From: JADLHS01 sp044225555
GTDB taxonomy: Bacteria; Verrucomicrobiota; Verrucomicrobiia; Limisphaerales; JADLHS01
DNA: 64,000 nucleotides
NCBI GenBank assembly: GCA_044225555.1
Contig: JBGAIM010000013.1
Coordinates: 1 to 64,000, forward strand
Reading direction: 5' to 3'
Below, one piece after another: positions 31,470 through 41,540 of this stretch; position 1 is the stretch's first letter; each line of letters starts with the position of its first letter. Both the position numbers and the translations under genes were made by a program. The notes below the pieces were generated by a model. The model was not told the DNA's origin. It searched no databases and saw only the letters and a list, made by a program, of their open reading frames with translations.

Positions 31470-34400
31470 ATGAGTTTATCCGAGCCGACGACGCCCCCTG
31501 TTCCCACGCCGCCCCGCCAGCGAAAATTGCTGGTGGCCAATCGCAGCGAAATCGCCATCCGCGTTTTTCGCGCGGCTACCGAACTGGGCTTCCGCACCGT
31601 GGCCATCTACGCGCAGGAGGACCGGCTGGCCATTCATCGCTTCAAGGCGGACGAGGCGTATCTCATTGGCGAAGGCAAAGGGCCGGTGGGCGCCTATCTC
31701 GATATTCCCAGCATTATCGCGCTGGCGAAGGAAAAGGGCGTGGAGTTCATCCATCCTGGGTATGGCTTTCTGTCAGAGAACGCCGAGTTCGCCAAAGCGT
31801 GTGCCGAAGCGGGCATCACGTTCATCGGGCCGCGCGTGGAATTGCTGAGGCAGATGGGCGACAAAACCGCCGCGCGCGCGCTGGCGCAAAAGGTCGGCGT
31901 GCCGACGTTGCCGGGCACGGAAAATCCCATCGAGGATCGCGCCGAGGCATTGAAGACGGCGAAGGAGATTGGTTTCCCGCTCATCATCAAGGCGGCTTTC
32001 GGCGGAGGCGGACGCGGGATGCGCGTCGTAACCAAGCCGAGCGACCTGGCGGATTTGCTGGACGAGGCACAGGGCGAGGCGGGACGTGCGTTCGGCAATC
32101 CGGCGGTGTTTCTCGAACGCTACATTCCACGCGCCAAACACATCGAGGTGCAGATTCTCGGCGACCGCCACGGGAGCGTGATTCATTTGCACGAGCGCGA
32201 TTGCTCGGTGCAACGCCGGCACCAGAAGGTGATTGAGATCGCACCAAGCGTCGGGGTGGACGACCGGGTGCGACTGGAGTTGTGCGACGCGGCGGTGAAG
32301 TTGTGTCGCGAGATCAAATACGACAACGCCGGCACGGTGGAGTTTCTTTACGACCTCGACACGAAGGAGTGGTTCTTCATCGAGATGAACCCGCGCATCC
32401 AGGTCGAGCACACGGTGACGGAGGTGATCACCGGCGTGGACCTTGTGCGGGCGCAGATCATGATCGCCGACAACCTGCCGATGCACGGTCCGGAGGTGGG
32501 CATCCCGTTGCAACACGAGATCGCACGGAACGGTTACGCGGTGCAATGCCGCATTACGACGGAAGACCCGGAGAACAAATTCCAGCCGGACTATGGTCGC
32601 GTGCTGACGTATCGGTCTTCCGGTGGCTACGGTGTGCGACTCGATGGCGGCATGGGTTACGCCGGCGCGGTCATCACGCCTTTCTACGATTCGCTGCTGG
32701 TGAAGCTCACCGCGTTCAGCCGAACGTTTGAGTCGGCGCTGGCTCGGATGGATCGGTCGTTGCGCGAGTTCCGCATTCGCGGCGTGAAGACGAACATACC
32801 GTTCCTCGAGAATGTGATCCACAACCCGACCTTTCGTTCGGGTCAGGCCACGACGACGCTGATCGATACCACGCCGGAACTGTTCAAGCTCAAGCATCGC
32901 CGCGACCGCGCGACGAAGCTGCTCACATTCATTGCCGATGTAACGGTGAATGGGAATCCGCAGGCCAAGGGCTATGTCGTCACCGAACCGTTCGACATCG
33001 CCAAGTCGCCGAAGTGGGATCATCGGCAACCGCCACCGGAGGGCACGCGGCAACTGCTGTTGAAGCTGGGCCAAAAGAAATTCGCGGAGTGGATGCTCAA
33101 GGAGAAGCGGCTGCTGATCACGGATTCGACCTTCCGTGACGCGCATCAATCGCTCTTTGCCACGCGCCTGCGCACGGCTGACATGCTGGCGGTGGCGGAC
33201 GCGATGGCTCGCCGGATGCCGCAACTGTTCAGCTTGGAGATGTGGGGCGGCGCGACGTTCGACACCGCATTGCGGTTTCTGCACGAGGACCCGTGGATCC
33301 GATTGCGCGCATTGCGGCAGAAGGTGCCGAACATTTGTTTCCAGATGTTGTTCCGCGGTTCGAATGCCGTGGGTTATTCCAACTACCCGGACAACGCCGT
33401 CGCGGGTTTCGTCAAGCACGCCGCGGAATCGGGCATAGATATTTTCCGCATCTTCGATTCGTTGAACTATCTGCCAAACCTGAAGGTGGCGATGGACGCG
33501 GTGCAGGAGACGCACGCGATTTGCGAGGCGGCGATCTGTTACACCGGCAACATCCTCGATCCGGCACGCAAGAAATACTCGCTGCGCTACTACGTAAAGC
33601 TCGCGAAGGAACTGGAGCGAATGGGCGCGCATGTGCTCGCGATCAAAGACATGGCGGGGCTGTGCCGGCCCGCAGCGGCTTACAAGCTGGTGAAGGCGCT
33701 CAAGGAAGAAATCGGGATTCCGATTCACTTCCACACGCACGACGCGAGCGGTATCGCGGCGGCCTCGGTGCTGGAAGCCGCCGAGGCGGGCGTGGATGCC
33801 GTGGACCTGGCGATTGCCTCGATGTCCGGCTCGACGAGTCAACCGAACCTGAACTCGGTTGTCGCCGCGTTGCAATCGTCGAAGCGTGATACGGGAATGG
33901 ACCTCGATACGCTCAACGAGTTTGCCGATTACTGGGAGCTGGTGCGCGACTACTACGCGCCGTTCGACACGGCGCCGAAGACGGGTAGCGCGGAGGTTTA
34001 CTTGCATGAGATGCCGGGCGGGCAGTTCACCAATCTCAAGGAACAGGCGCGGGCGATGGGGATTTTGCATCACTGGCCGGAAATCGCGCGCACGTATGCC
34101 GAGGTCAATCAACTCTTCGGCGACATCGTGAAAGTCACGCCGAGCAGCAAGGTCGTCGGCGACATGACGATGTTCCTCATCACGCACGGAATCAAACCGG
34201 CGGACGTGTTGAATCTCGAACCCGGTAGCACGCCGTTTCCGGAGTCGGTGATTGACATGCTCAGTGGCGGGCTCGGACATCCGATGGGCGGGTGGCCAAA
34301 GAAACTTCAGCACGTTGTGCTCGGGAATCGCAAGCCGATCAAGGGCCGGCCCGGAGCGGCGATGAAGCCGCTCGCTTTGAAGAAGGTTCAGTCCGAACTC

Positions 34401-34961
34401 GAAACGCGCCTCAAGCACGAGATCACGCTCGACGATGTTTACAGTTACGTGATGTATCCGGCGGTGTTCAACGAGTTCGCCAAGAAATCGCGCGAGTTTG
34501 GCGACCTCTCCGTGCTGCCGACGACGGCGTTTTTCTACGGGATGAAAGTGGGCGAGGAGATTGCCGTCGAAATCGAGGAAGGCAAAACGCTGTTCATCCG
34601 GCTCGTGAATCTCAGTCCGGTGGATGCCGAGGGCAAGCGCACCATCGCATTCGAATTGAATGGCATGCCGCGCCAGCTCACGGTCACGGATCGTTCGGTG
34701 CAACCAAAGGTGAAGCCGCGCGTGAAGGCCGACCCGGCGGACGCCTCGCAGATTGCCGCGCCGATTCCCGGTTTGGTGTCCGCGATTTCGGTGAGTGTCG
34801 GGGCGAAAGTGGCCAAGGGTGACAAGCTCATCACGCTGGAAGCGATGAAGATGCAGACCACGATTTACGCGCCGTGCGATGGTTTGGTGGACAAGATTGT
34901 GATGCAGGTGGGCGAAACGGTGGAGAGCAAAGATCTGTTGATGAAGCTCAAGGGAACGTAG
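31470..34961 (+). CDS. pyc: Pyruvate carboxylase
   Basis: 1163 residues, the full single-chain form. The biotin carboxylase part (about 15-460) starts RKLLVANRSEIAIRVFRAA and includes the ATP-grasp FGGGGRGMR loop. The carboxyltransferase part (about 550-830) has ITDSTFRDAHQSLFATRLRT and VLAIKDMAGLCRPAAA. The biotin lysine is K1127 in LEAMKMQTTI near the C-terminus. It makes oxaloacetate from pyruvate and bicarbonate, replenishing the TCA cycle. No frameshift is seen. Confidence 0.97.
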   Translation: MSLSEPTTPPVPTPPRQRKLLVANRSEIAIRVFRAATELGFRTVAIYAQEDRLAIHRFKADEAYLIGEGKGPVGAYLDIPSIIALAKEKGVEFIHPGYGFLSENAEFAKACAEAGITFIGPRVELLRQMGDKTAARALAQKVGVPTLPGTENPIEDRAEALKTAKEIGFPLIIKAAFGGGGRGMRVVTKPSDLADLLDEAQGEAGRAFGNPAVFLERYIPRAKHIEVQILGDRHGSVIHLHERDCSVQRRHQKVIEIAPSVGVDDRVRLELCDAAVKLCREIKYDNAGTVEFLYDLDTKEWFFIEMNPRIQVEHTVTEVITGVDLVRAQIMIADNLPMHGPEVGIPLQHEIARNGYAVQCRITTEDPENKFQPDYGRVLTYRSSGGYGVRLDGGMGYAGAVITPFYDSLLVKLTAFSRTFESALARMDRSLREFRIRGVKTNIPFLENVIHNPTFRSGQATTTLIDTTPELFKLKHRRDRATKLLTFIADVTVNGNPQAKGYVVTEPFDIAKSPKWDHRQPPPEGTRQLLLKLGQKKFAEWMLKEKRLLITDSTFRDAHQSLFATRLRTADMLAVADAMARRMPQLFSLEMWGGATFDTALRFLHEDPWIRLRALRQKVPNICFQMLFRGSNAVGYSNYPDNAVAGFVKHAAESGIDIFRIFDSLNYLPNLKVAMDAVQETHAICEAAICYTGNILDPARKKYSLRYYVKLAKELERMGAHVLAIKDMAGLCRPAAAYKLVKALKEEIGIPIHFHTHDASGIAAASVLEAAEAGVDAVDLAIASMSGSTSQPNLNSVVAALQSSKRDTGMDLDTLNEFADYWELVRDYYAPFDTAPKTGSAEVYLHEMPGGQFTNLKEQARAMGILHHWPEIARTYAEVNQLFGDIVKVTPSSKVVGDMTMFLITHGIKPADVLNLEPGSTPFPESVIDMLSGGLGHPMGGWPKKLQHVVLGNRKPIKGRPGAAMKPLALKKVQSELETRLKHEITLDDVYSYVMYPAVFNEFAKKSREFGDLSVLPTTAFFYGMKVGEEIAVEIEEGKTLFIRLVNLSPVDAEGKRTIAFELNGMPRQLTVTDRSVQPKVKPRVKADPADASQIAAPIPGLVSAISVSVGAKVAKGDKLITLEAMKMQTTIYAPCDGLVDKIVMQVGETVESKDLLMKLKGT

Positions 34962-35052
34962 CGAGGCCGGCTCAAGTCTGTCGCTCAAATGACGATTGAG
35001 TGTGAGGTGTTCCGACGGCTGACGGCGGGTAGCGGTCCAAATCCCCAAATTC

Positions 35053-36450
35053 ATGAGTGACGATAAACTGAACACAGACCAGAAGGCGCTGCAGATCAAC
35101 ATGGATCGCGCCAAGTACGGTGCGTTTGCCGAGATTGGCGCGGGGCAGGAGGTGGCGAGGTGGTTCTTCCGCGTGGGCGGTGCAGCCGGTACCGTCGCGA
35201 AGACCATGTCCGCTTACGACATGACGGTAAGCGACGCCATTTATGGCCCGGCGGAACGCTATGTCAGCCGGCAGCGTTTGCAGGCGATGTTGTCGCACGA
35301 GTATGATCTGTTGCTCGAACGGCTCGACAAACCGCGCGGGGACAAGACGGCGTTCTTCGTTTTTGCCAACACGGTGGCGACGTGCAGTTTTACGCGTCAC
35401 GAAGCGGGGCATGGCTGGATGGGGATTCGCTTCCAGGCGCAACCGCGCCAGCGTCCGTCCGAGATCATCATTCACGTCCGCATGTTGGACCCCGAAGCGG
35501 TGCGCGAGCAGGAGGCGCTGGGGATCGTGGGCGTAAATCTCATTCACTCCGCCTTCTACCATCACGATGATCCGGTCAGCGTCATTGCTTCGCTGCTGGA
35601 TGGTTTGAACCGGCAGCGGTTGGAGGTGGATATGGTCCGCTTTTCCGGTCCGGCGTTCACCGGCGTGGACAACCGTTTAATGGCGTTGCAACTCGTGGAG
35701 CAGGGGATCACCGACGCGGCCCTGTTCACGGCCGAGGGGGAATCGGTCATCCCCGGCGAGATGCTGTACAAGAAACCCGTGCTGGTCGAACGGGGCAGCT
35801 TTCGCCCCCTCACCAATCCGATGCTGGACATGTTGGAACGCGCGCACGCGCAGTTTGTCAAAGAGCCCGCGCTCGCCGGCGAAACGCCCGTGACGCTCAT
35901 GGAGATGACCCTGCGCCAGTTGCAGGTGGGTGACGTGATCGATCATCGCGATTTTCTCGATCGAGTGGACACCTTGGGCGCACTGAAGAAGCCGGTGCTC
36001 ATTTCAAATTTCCGGCGCTACCACCGGCTGGTGCAATATCTTTCGCAGCACACCCGGAAAATGATCGGCCTGCCGCTCGGCCTGGCGCGGTTGCGGGACA
36101 TTCTGGACGAAAAATTCTACACGGACCTGGAGGGCGGATTGATGGAGTCACTCGGCCAATTGCTGCGCACGGGGGTGAAGCTTTACGTTTATCCGTGGCT
36201 CAATCGGGAGACGGGAAAGATCGTGACGGTGGATTCATTGGAGGTGGCGCCGAACCTGCGCCATCTCTACGCGCACCTGGTGGAAAACCGCTTCGTCGAG
36301 GACATCCAGGGCTTCAACGCGGATCACCTGGCGATCAACTCCGGGTCGGTGCTGACGACGTTGCAGGCGGGCGATCCGGCCTGGGAGCAACAGGTGCCGG
36401 CGCCAATCGCCGAGGCGATCAAGACCAAAAAGTTGTTCGGCTGCAAATGA
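35053..36450 (+). CDS. Conserved protein of unknown function
   Basis: 465 residues, soluble, no signal peptide. It begins with LQINMDRAKYGAFAEIGAGQEVARWFF (quoted in part), then TMSAYDMTVSDAIYG, FFVFANTVATCSF, RHEAGHGWMGIRFQ, HVRMLDPEAVREQEALGIVGVNLI and later LISNFRRYHRLVQYL. The first 150 residues resemble a widespread conserved protein also seen in cyanobacteria, often misnamed in databases. HEAGH is reminiscent of a zinc site but I see no other metalloprotease signature. It is 91 bp downstream of pyc. I do not assign a function. Confidence 0.75.
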   Translation: MSDDKLNTDQKALQINMDRAKYGAFAEIGAGQEVARWFFRVGGAAGTVAKTMSAYDMTVSDAIYGPAERYVSRQRLQAMLSHEYDLLLERLDKPRGDKTAFFVFANTVATCSFTRHEAGHGWMGIRFQAQPRQRPSEIIIHVRMLDPEAVREQEALGIVGVNLIHSAFYHHDDPVSVIASLLDGLNRQRLEVDMVRFSGPAFTGVDNRLMALQLVEQGITDAALFTAEGESVIPGEMLYKKPVLVERGSFRPLTNPMLDMLERAHAQFVKEPALAGETPVTLMEMTLRQLQVGDVIDHRDFLDRVDTLGALKKPVLISNFRRYHRLVQYLSQHTRKMIGLPLGLARLRDILDEKFYTDLEGGLMESLGQLLRTGVKLYVYPWLNRETGKIVTVDSLEVAPNLRHLYAHLVENRFVEDIQGFNADHLAINSGSVLTTLQAGDPAWEQQVPAPIAEAIKTKKLFGCK

Positions 36451-36462
36451 TCGGCCCGGCGC

Positions 36463-37296
36463 TCACACGACCACGTGGCGCTTGGGCAGCACGTTCATGG
36501 CAAACCGGCCGCGAAGTTTCTTGAGCTTAACCCGGGCATTCAGCGCCTCCGAGAGGATTGCGGTTTGGAGCATCTTGGATTTCCGGCCCGCGGCCAGCGC
36601 GCGTCCATTCTTCAACAGGAGCACATGGGAAAACACCGGCATGATTTCTTCGACGTGATGGGTCACCAGGACCAGCGTGGGGGAAGTTTGGCTGCGACCG
36701 AGGCGTTGCAGGAATTGCAGGAAATGTTCGCGGGCGGCCGGATCGAGACCGGCACAGGGCTCGTCGAGAATCATCAGGCTTGGGCTGGCCATCAGCGCCC
36801 GGCCAATCAACACACGCTGTCGCTCTCCCTGGGAAAGTACGCGCCACGGACGGTCCGCCAGGTAGGCGCAATCCACTTGGCGCAGTAACTTCGTTGCGCG
36901 AGCCCGGTCGTTCCGGGTGACACGGCTCCACAAATCAATCATCGCAAACTTCCCGCTGATGACGGATTCGAGCGCAAGTTCGTCGTCGCTCATCATCTGA
37001 CGCACACTGGAGCTGACGAGGCCGATGCGCTTGCGCAGTTCACGCCAGTCAGATTCCCCGTAGCGCTGGCCAAGTAGGAAGATGTCCCCCGCCGTTGGCA
37101 TCAAGTAGCCCGTGAGCGCGCTTAAAAGAGAAGTTTTCCCGGAACCGTTCGCGCCGAGGATGGCCCAATGCTGGCCCCGGGTTACGCGCCACGAAACGTC
37201 GCGCAGGATTTTCGTCCCGCCACGCTCAATGGAAAGGCCGGAAACCTCCAACACCGTGCGCGTGACGCGGCTTGACCTGGCTGAGCGTGATTTCAT
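36463..37296 (-). CDS. ABC transporter ATP-binding protein
   Basis: 277 residues. Walker A is GANGSGKTSL, the signature is LSQGERQRVLIG, Walker B is LMILDEPCAGLD and the switch histidine is in LVTHHVEE. This is a stand-alone ATPase without a permease gene nearby, like the ModF/YlmA group. It follows the TPR gene by 5 bp on the same strand. Substrate unknown. Confidence 0.92.
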   Translation of the reverse strand: MKSRSARSSRVTRTVLEVSGLSIERGGTKILRDVSWRVTRGQHWAILGANGSGKTSLLSALTGYLMPTAGDIFLLGQRYGESDWRELRKRIGLVSSSVRQMMSDDELALESVISGKFAMIDLWSRVTRNDRARATKLLRQVDCAYLADRPWRVLSQGERQRVLIGRALMASPSLMILDEPCAGLDPAAREHFLQFLQRLGRSQTSPTLVLVTHHVEEIMPVFSHVLLLKNGRALAAGRKSKMLQTAILSEALNARVKLKKLRGRFAMNVLPKRHVVV

Positions 37297-37301
37297 TCAC
37301 G

Positions 37302-37805
37302 TCAGAGCTGGCGGATTTCCTCCCACAACGGTTCGAGATCGGGATCGGCGAGCGCCATGGTTTTGATTTCCTTTTTCTTGCCGATCTTGAGCGCGCGATG
37401 AAACCACTGGCGGGCGACCTCCAGGTCCTGCATCTGACAGGCATAGCAGGACAAGTTGTAGGAAATGACCGGCTCTTTGGGAAACTTCTCCAGTGCCGGT
37501 TCGAGCGCCGCGCGGGCTTTGGCCAGTCCGCCCGCCTTTGCCCGACGCAGGGCGTAGGCATGATGCAACCAACTGTTGGCGCTGTCCGGCGCTTCCGTCA
37601 GCAGTTCACTGGCGGCGGCCAGTGCTGCCTCCCAGTTCTCCTGTTGTATGTGGATGATCCAGCGCAACTCGAGCACGGCGGGATGCCGCTGGTTTTCCGG
37701 CGAGATGTCCCGCAGCTCCGTCAGCGCGTCGGCGAGCGAACCCAACCCCATCCAGCCTTGGGCGGCCTGGAGGAGGTGCAAATCCGGTGCTTCCAGTTGT
37801 CTCAC
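37302..37805 (-). CDS. TPR-repeat protein
   Basis: 167 residues made of tetratricopeptide-like helical repeats (for example NWEAALAAASELLTEAPDSA, LEPALEKFPKEPVISYNLSC, LEVARQWFHRALKIG). TPR proteins are scaffolds for protein-protein contacts. It is 5 bp upstream of the ABC ATPase and is probably co-transcribed with it. No signal peptide; cytoplasmic. Confidence 0.85.
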   Translation of the reverse strand: MRQLEAPDLHLLQAAQGWMGLGSLADALTELRDISPENQRHPAVLELRWIIHIQQENWEAALAAASELLTEAPDSANSWLHHAYALRRAKAGGLAKARAALEPALEKFPKEPVISYNLSCYACQMQDLEVARQWFHRALKIGKKKEIKTMALADPDLEPLWEEIRQL

Positions 37806-37856
37806 GCGGCCAATGTAGTTTCTCCAAGTTGATGCGGCAATGCCTCAGGGCGATTT

Positions 37857-38828
37857 TCACAAAACAACTTGCGATTTCCAAAACGGACACCGCACCCGGT
37901 GCCGTGGCTCGACTTCGATCAGGTCAGGAATGGCATTGGAACATTCCGGCTTCGCAATCGGGCAACGCGGCGCGAAGCGGCAGCCGGGCGGGAAATTGCC
38001 GATGCGCGGGACGTTGCCGGGAATGGCGGTCAGGCGTTCGGCCCCGCCGAAGAGTTTCGGCACGCTGGCCATCAATGCGCGGGTGTAGGGATGCAGCGGG
38101 CAGCGCAACAATTCGCGGGCGGGTGCGAGTTCGACGATCTGCCCGGCATACATCACGGCCACGCGGTCGGCCATGTCGCCCACGATGCCGAGGTTGTGCG
38201 TGATGAGCAGGATCGCCATGCCGAGGCGTTGCTTGAGGTCGCGCAGTAAATCCAGAATCTGCGCCTGAATGGTCACGTCGAGCGCCGTGGTCGGTTCATC
38301 GGCGACGAGCAGCTGCGGTTCGCTGGCCAAGGCCATGGCGATCATGACGCGTTGCTGCATCCCGCCTGACAGCTCGAACGGGTAGTTCTTGAAGCGCGAT
38401 TCCGGCGCGGGGATGCCGACAAGTTTGAGCAGTCGAATCACCTCGGCGTCGGTGGCCCGGTCAGGCTGGTACAGTTTGAGTGATTCCTTGATTTGCGCGC
38501 CGACGCGGAACACGGGATTAAGCGAGGCACTGGGTTCTTGAAACACGTAGCTCACCATGCCGCCGCGGATGGCCTGCAATTCGCCGGGTGACATCTTCAA
38601 GGTGTCGCGCCCGTTCAGCCGAATCTCACCGGCGACATAGCGTGCGGGTGGTGTGGGCACGAGTCGCGCAATGGATTGGGCCGTGACACTTTTGCCGCAA
38701 CCGCTTTCGCCCACGAGGCAAACCGTTTCTCCCGCGTCAACGTGCAACGAGACGCCATCCACCGCGCGTGCAGCCTGGCCATCGGTGACGAAGTCGAGCT
38801 GGAGGTTCTTGATTTCGAGCAGCGCCAT
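37857..38828 (-). CDS. Dipeptide/oligopeptide ABC ATPase (DppD/OppD type)
   Basis: 323 residues from MALLEIKNLQLDF. The Walker A is GESGCGKSVTAQ, the signature LSGGMQQRVMIA, Walker B LLVADEPTTALD, and the C-terminal oligopeptide-transport domain has PGCRFAPRCP with its cysteines (iron-sulfur type). It would power peptide uptake, but permease genes are not in this window. The frame continues upstream only as antisense of the M3 peptidase; the ATG at 38828 is the natural start. A divergent M3 oligopeptidase gene 102 bp away may degrade imported peptides. Confidence 0.93.
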   Translation of the reverse strand: MALLEIKNLQLDFVTDGQAARAVDGVSLHVDAGETVCLVGESGCGKSVTAQSIARLVPTPPARYVAGEIRLNGRDTLKMSPGELQAIRGGMVSYVFQEPSASLNPVFRVGAQIKESLKLYQPDRATDAEVIRLLKLVGIPAPESRFKNYPFELSGGMQQRVMIAMALASEPQLLVADEPTTALDVTIQAQILDLLRDLKQRLGMAILLITHNLGIVGDMADRVAVMYAGQIVELAPARELLRCPLHPYTRALMASVPKLFGGAERLTAIPGNVPRIGNFPPGCRFAPRCPIAKPECSNAIPDLIEVEPRHRVRCPFWKSQVVL

Positions 38829-38930
38829 CGGAGAAAGTTTCCTAGGGCAGAAGGCAGGTGTCACGCGCGGAATTGTGGCGACCGGCAAATCAGCTTGAAG
38901 CCCCTGCGGGTGGAGGTTAGTTTGCGCCGC

Positions 38931-41066
38931 ATGTTGAAGAAATCGCTTGGCTTCATTGCGCTCGCAATGGTGACGTCTTCTTGTTCCAACCCTTCCCACG
39001 TGACTGACGCCGACAAATCTGCCGCCGTGCCCAAGACCGTCGCTGACTATCAGCGGGCGGGGGCGAAGTTCAAGAATGTTCTCCGCCTGCCGGAGTTTGA
39101 AACCACACCCGAGGCCATCAAGGTCACGGCCGACCAGACAGTGTTTGTCGCCAATGCCGCGCTGGATGCAGTCGGGCGGCTGGATGCCAGTCATGTTAAT
39201 TTCAAAAACACGGTCGGTGCGCTGGATGACATCGGGTTTCAAATCAGCACAGCGATGAACCGGTTGTTCCTCGTCAAGGAAACCAGCACCAGCGAGGCCA
39301 TGCGCGAGGCTGCCACGGACGCGGTCAAGCGTTTGCAGGAATGGGCGGTGGGGCTGGACTACCGCGAGGATGTTTACCGGGCCGTGAAGGCTTACGCCGA
39401 TTCCCAGCCCAAGTTGACCGGCGAGGATGCCCGGTTGCTGGAGGAAACGATGCGCGATTATCGGCGCGCCGGTCTGGCCTTGCCCAAAGCCCAACGCGAC
39501 GAGGTGGAACGGTTGCGCAAGGAGCTCTCCAATGTCAGCACGGATTTTGAGAGCAACGTGACCAAGGCGAAGAAGTCGCTCAAGTTCAACCGGGCGGAAC
39601 TGGCCGGTGCGCCAGAGACGCTGTTTACCGCGCCGGGGGTGAAGACCGGCGACGACGAATACACCGTGCAATTGAATGTAACGTGGCAGTACCTCGCTAT
39701 CATGGAGCATGCGAAGAGCGAGGCGGTGCGCAAGCTGGCGTTGACCGAGCATGACCAGCTTGCCTTGCAGGAGAACGGGCCGCTGGTGGAAAAGCTGCTG
39801 GCCTTGCGTTATCAAATCGCCACCAGGTTGGGTTACAAGAACTGGGCGGACTACCAACTGGAGGTGAAGATGGCGAAGAACGGCGCGACCGCAATCGAGT
39901 TTGAGATCAAGCTTCGCGACGGGCTGCAACCGAAGTTCGAGGCGGAACTCGCGGAGTTTCGCAAACTCAAGGCGGCGGAAACCGGCGATGCCAAAGCGCA
40001 GATCAATCATTGGGACTGGCGCTATTACGCGGACCAGTTGAGGAAGGCGAAGTACAACGTGGATAGCGAGCAGTTGCGGAATTATTTCCCGATGCAGCCG
40101 GTGTTGGACGGCATGTTCACGATCTACCAGAACATCTTTGGCGTGAAATACGAGCGGCTCGACCCGCCCTACAAGTGGGTGGATGATCTGCAACTCTGGG
40201 GGGTAACGGACGCCAAGACCGGCGAGCCGCTGGGGTTCTTCTATCTCGACCTGTATCCGCGCGAGGGGAAATACCATCACTTCGCGATGTTCCCGATCAT
40301 TGATGGCAAACGCCTCGCCGACGGGCGCTATCAGCGTCCGGTGATTTCGCTGGTGTGCAATTTCACGCCCGGCAACGGCGGCACGCCGCCGCTGCTGGAC
40401 CACGATTCCGTGGAAACATTGTTTCATGAATTCGGCCACGCGATGCACGGGATTCTGACGCGCGCCAAGTTCGCCCAGTTCTCCGGCTCGAATGTGCCGG
40501 GCGATTTCGTGGAAGCGCCGTCGCAGATGCTCGAGAACTGGGTTTGGGACAAGAAGGTGCTCGACAGTTTCGCGGCGGACTATCGCGATCCCTCGAAGAA
40601 AATCCCGGCGGAAATCCTCGGGCAGTTGAAGGCGGCCAAATATGCGACCTATGGTTGCCACTATCGCCGGCAACTCTCGTTCGGTTTGATGGATTTGTAT
40701 CTCCACACGCAGATTACCGACCAGAACACGACAGAGGCATTGCCGCTGGCGAACAAGGTGCTTGGCGAGACGTTCCTGCCCGAGCCGGAGGGTACGGCGA
40801 TGGTGGCGTATCTTGGCCACTTCGTCGGTTACGACGCCGGCTACTACGGCTACGCCTGGGCGGATGCGATCGCAGCGGACATGGCGACGGTGTTCGAGCA
40901 ATCGCCGGGAGGTTATTTTGACAAGCCGACCGGACTGCGATTGCGCGAGGAGATTTATTCCGTGGGCAACTCGCGGGACGTGAACGTCTCCATCGAGAAA
41001 TTTTTGGGCCGCCCGCGCTCGATTGAACCGTTCCTGAAGCACATCGGGGTCAAGACGGACAAGTGA
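38931..41066 (+). CDS. M3-family oligopeptidase, lipoprotein
   Basis: 711 residues. A lipoprotein-type signal (ALAMVTSSCSN) anchors it in the envelope. The zinc site HEFGH is at 499-503 (TLFHEFGHAMHG), with the third ligand expected in FVEAPSQMLEN. The family (thimet oligopeptidase/Dcp) cleaves short peptides. The stop overlaps the GTG start of the thioesterase gene by 4 bp. The start is the ATG at 38931; longer frames reach back into the DppD gene. Confidence 0.93.
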   Translation: MLKKSLGFIALAMVTSSCSNPSHVTDADKSAAVPKTVADYQRAGAKFKNVLRLPEFETTPEAIKVTADQTVFVANAALDAVGRLDASHVNFKNTVGALDDIGFQISTAMNRLFLVKETSTSEAMREAATDAVKRLQEWAVGLDYREDVYRAVKAYADSQPKLTGEDARLLEETMRDYRRAGLALPKAQRDEVERLRKELSNVSTDFESNVTKAKKSLKFNRAELAGAPETLFTAPGVKTGDDEYTVQLNVTWQYLAIMEHAKSEAVRKLALTEHDQLALQENGPLVEKLLALRYQIATRLGYKNWADYQLEVKMAKNGATAIEFEIKLRDGLQPKFEAELAEFRKLKAAETGDAKAQINHWDWRYYADQLRKAKYNVDSEQLRNYFPMQPVLDGMFTIYQNIFGVKYERLDPPYKWVDDLQLWGVTDAKTGEPLGFFYLDLYPREGKYHHFAMFPIIDGKRLADGRYQRPVISLVCNFTPGNGGTPPLLDHDSVETLFHEFGHAMHGILTRAKFAQFSGSNVPGDFVEAPSQMLENWVWDKKVLDSFAADYRDPSKKIPAEILGQLKAAKYATYGCHYRRQLSFGLMDLYLHTQITDQNTTEALPLANKVLGETFLPEPEGTAMVAYLGHFVGYDAGYYGYAWADAIAADMATVFEQSPGGYFDKPTGLRLREEIYSVGNSRDVNVSIEKFLGRPRSIEPFLKHIGVKTDK

Positions 41067-41533
41067 AGGCGCTGCCGCATACCCATTCCTGTTTTGTCTG
41101 CGGCGACGCAAATCCGCGCGGACTGAAACTGCGCTTCGAGACGGACGGGAGAACGGTTACCACCCGGTTTCGACCGGCTGCGGAGCATGTTGGTTTCAAA
41201 GGCGTGGTGCATGGTGGCATTACGGCGACGGTGTTGGACGAAATCATGGTTTGGGCCTGCGCTGTGGCGACGCGCCAGTTCGCCTTTTGCGCCGAACTAA
41301 ACGTGCGTTATCTCCTGCCACTGTTGCCGGACGAGGAGGCGGTCGTGACGGGCGAGCTGATGGCAAATCGGAAGGGGCGGATCTTCGAGGCCCGAGGGGT
41401 TCTGCACAATGCCGCCGGTCAGATCATTGCCGAAGCGACGGGGAAATATCTCCCGATCAAGAACGTCGAGGTTTCCCAACTGGTCACGGATTTCGTGGGC
41501 GACGCGAGCTGGCTGTTGAAGCCCGCGAGCTAG
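41063..41533 (+). CDS. PaaI-type hotdog thioesterase
   Basis: 156 residues from a GTG that overlaps the upstream stop (GTGA). It begins with HSCFVCGDANPRGLKLRF and has the hotdog motif GVVHGGITATVLDEIM and FCAELNVRYLLPL, characteristic of PaaI/YigI thioesterases acting on acyl-CoA. The substrate is unknown. It is coupled to the M3 peptidase gene without an obvious functional link. Confidence 0.88.
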   Translation: MKALPHTHSCFVCGDANPRGLKLRFETDGRTVTTRFRPAAEHVGFKGVVHGGITATVLDEIMVWACAVATRQFAFCAELNVRYLLPLLPDEEAVVTGELMANRKGRIFEARGVLHNAAGQIIAEATGKYLPIKNVEVSQLVTDFVGDASWLLKPAS

Positions 41534-41540
41534 CCAGCAC

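Noticed and set aside
31773..35207. Minus-strand frame of 1144 codons
   Set aside because: It is the antisense shadow of pyruvate carboxylase, with the His/Arg-rich composition of such shadows.
38829..41111. A very long minus-strand frame extending the DppD gene upstream by 760 codons
   Set aside because: This part is antisense to the M3 peptidase gene and has Arg/His-rich shadow composition. DppD starts at 38828.
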